Shown in pieces: positions 63,296-64,000 of a stretch of DNA of 64,000 bases. The DNA is from Mesorhizobium sp. CA8 (lineage in GTDB: Bacteria; Pseudomonadota; Alphaproteobacteria; Rhizobiales; Rhizobiaceae), in assembly GCF_020164955.1 (NCBI RefSeq), contig NZ_JAIUHG010000004.1, positions 186,001 to 250,000 on the forward strand, written 5' to 3'. Position 1 is the first letter of the stretch, and every line of letters starts with the position of its first letter. The notes under the pieces were generated by a model, which was not told the origin of the DNA, searched no databases, and worked only from the letters and a program-made list of their open reading frames with translations. The position numbers were made by a program, and so were the translations under genes.

Positions 63296-64000
63296 ATGCC
63301 GCTTGCGATGAACCGCGAGGTCTTCATTACCTGTGCCGTGACCGGCTCCGGCGGCACGCAGGACCGCAGCCCGCATGTGCCGCGCTCGCCCAAGCAGATC
63401 GCCGATTCAGCGATCGACGCCGCCAAGGCGGGTGCGGCGATCGTCCATTGCCATGTGCGCGACCCCGAGACCGGCAAGCCCAGGCGCGACGTGCATCTCT
63501 ACCGCGAGGTGACGGAGCGCATCCGCGAGGCGAACGTCGACGTGGTGCTGAACCTCACTGCCGGCATGGGCGGCGACATGGTGTTCGGCTCGCCGGAAGC
63601 GCCGCTGCCGCTCAACGAGAAGGGCACCGACATGGGCGGCGCCTCCAACCGCATGGAGCATGTGCGCCAGTGCCTGCCGGAAATCTGCACGCTTGATTGC
63701 GGCACGATGAATTTCGCCGAGGCCGATTATGTGATGACCAACACGCCGGGCATGCTGCGTGCCATGGGCGGCATGATGACGGCGTTGGGTGTGAAGCCCG
63801 AGATCGAGGCCTTCGATACCGGCCACCTGTGGTTCGCCAAGCAGTTGGTCGAGGAAAAGGTGCTCAATCCGGACGCGCTGGTGCAGCTCTGCATGGGCGT
63901 GCCGTGGGGTGCGCCGGACGACCTCAACACCTTCATGGCGATGGTCAACAACGTACCCTCGACCTGGAACTGGTCGGCCTTCTCGATCGGCCGTAGCCAG
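63296..64000 (+). CDS. DUF849 (BKACE) beta-keto acid cleavage enzyme, 3' end outside window
   Basis: The frame is open from ATG 63296 to the last base (235 codons), so the gene is truncated by the window edge. REVFITCAVTGSGGTQDRSP is followed by the metal-binding IVHCHVRDPETGKP, NLTAGMGGDMVFG and EAFDTGHLWFAKQLVE. BKACE enzymes condense a beta-keto acid with acetyl-CoA to give acetoacetate and a CoA ester. Next to a CdhR-like regulator, dehydrocarnitine is the most likely substrate, as in pseudomonad carnitine catabolism; lysine-derived ketohexanoate is an alternative. Expected following genes would be carnitine dehydrogenase and a thioesterase. Confidence 0.87.
   Translation, partial: MPLAMNREVFITCAVTGSGGTQDRSPHVPRSPKQIADSAIDAAKAGAAIVHCHVRDPETGKPRRDVHLYREVTERIREANVDVVLNLTAGMGGDMVFGSPEAPLPLNEKGTDMGGASNRMEHVRQCLPEICTLDCGTMNFAEADYVMTNTPGMLRAMGGMMTALGVKPEIEAFDTGHLWFAKQLVEEKVLNPDALVQLCMGVPWGAPDDLNTFMAMVNNVPSTWNWSAFSIGRSQ

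Overview
The window looks like the chromosome of a Mesorhizobium-type alphaproteobacterium (Rhizobiales, Phyllobacteriaceae). It is GC-rich and compact. It carries two tandem small secreted proteins of the DUF680 type, a complete alpha-glucoside (agl) operon, a purine-to-glyoxylate degradation cluster of rhizobial layout, and many palindromic intergenic repeats typical of rhizobia. No rRNA, tRNA, CRISPR array, phage or complete insertion sequence was seen. The genus is an inference from gene content.

Layout. 0-9 kb: end of a DMT transporter, DUF2000 and AraC genes with colliding starts, a MarR regulator, a COG0523 metallochaperone GTPase with a WD40 partner, a class III aminotransferase with a glutamine-synthetase-like ligase, and a UdgX-type uracil-DNA glycosylase. 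9-25.6 kb: purine catabolism. GuaD makes xanthine, XdhABC makes urate, membrane PuuD makes 5-hydroxyisourate, and UraH plus the PuuE-UraD fusion lead through OHCU and allantoin to allantoate. AllE and AllA then yield glyoxylate. A glycerate kinase, a LysR regulator, a nucleoside deaminase, a PhzF protein and Dps lie among them. Allantoate amidohydrolase is not in the window. 25.6-26.2 kb: a broken mqsR toxin with an intact mqsA antitoxin. 26.3-34.6 kb: a CocE-type hydrolase, a four-gene peptide ABC transporter, a fossil 3' end of a second substrate-binding protein, and an alkaline-phosphatase-fold enzyme. 34.8-37.6 kb: an overlapping operon of ECF sigma factor, membrane anti-sigma factor and secreted subtilase. 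37.6-47 kb: an FAD oxidoreductase, a LacI repressor and aglEFGAK. 47-49.1 kb: two DUF680 genes, one hypothetical gene and a vapBC module. 49.1-57.4 kb: a sulfite-oxidase-like enzyme and its reductase (both frameshifted), DegP, a metallo-hydrolase, PPi-type phosphofructokinase, an L,D-transpeptidase, a LysE exporter and a frameshifted TPR gene. 57.4-64 kb: xylB and xylA for xylose use, small genes, a HAD phosphatase, a GlxA-type regulator and the start of a DUF849 (BKACE) gene that runs off the window.

The most interesting points are as follows. (1) The anti-sigma factor appears to end in a periplasmic domain resembling the pro-domain of a subtilase, and a subtilase gene overlaps it, which suggests protease-gated sigma activation. 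(2) Palindromic intergenic repeats have become coding sequence inside xdhC and in the N-terminus of the subtilase. (3) Several genes are decaying: mqsR, a peptide-binding-protein fossil, and three single-base frameshifts between 49 and 57 kb that could instead be sequencing errors.
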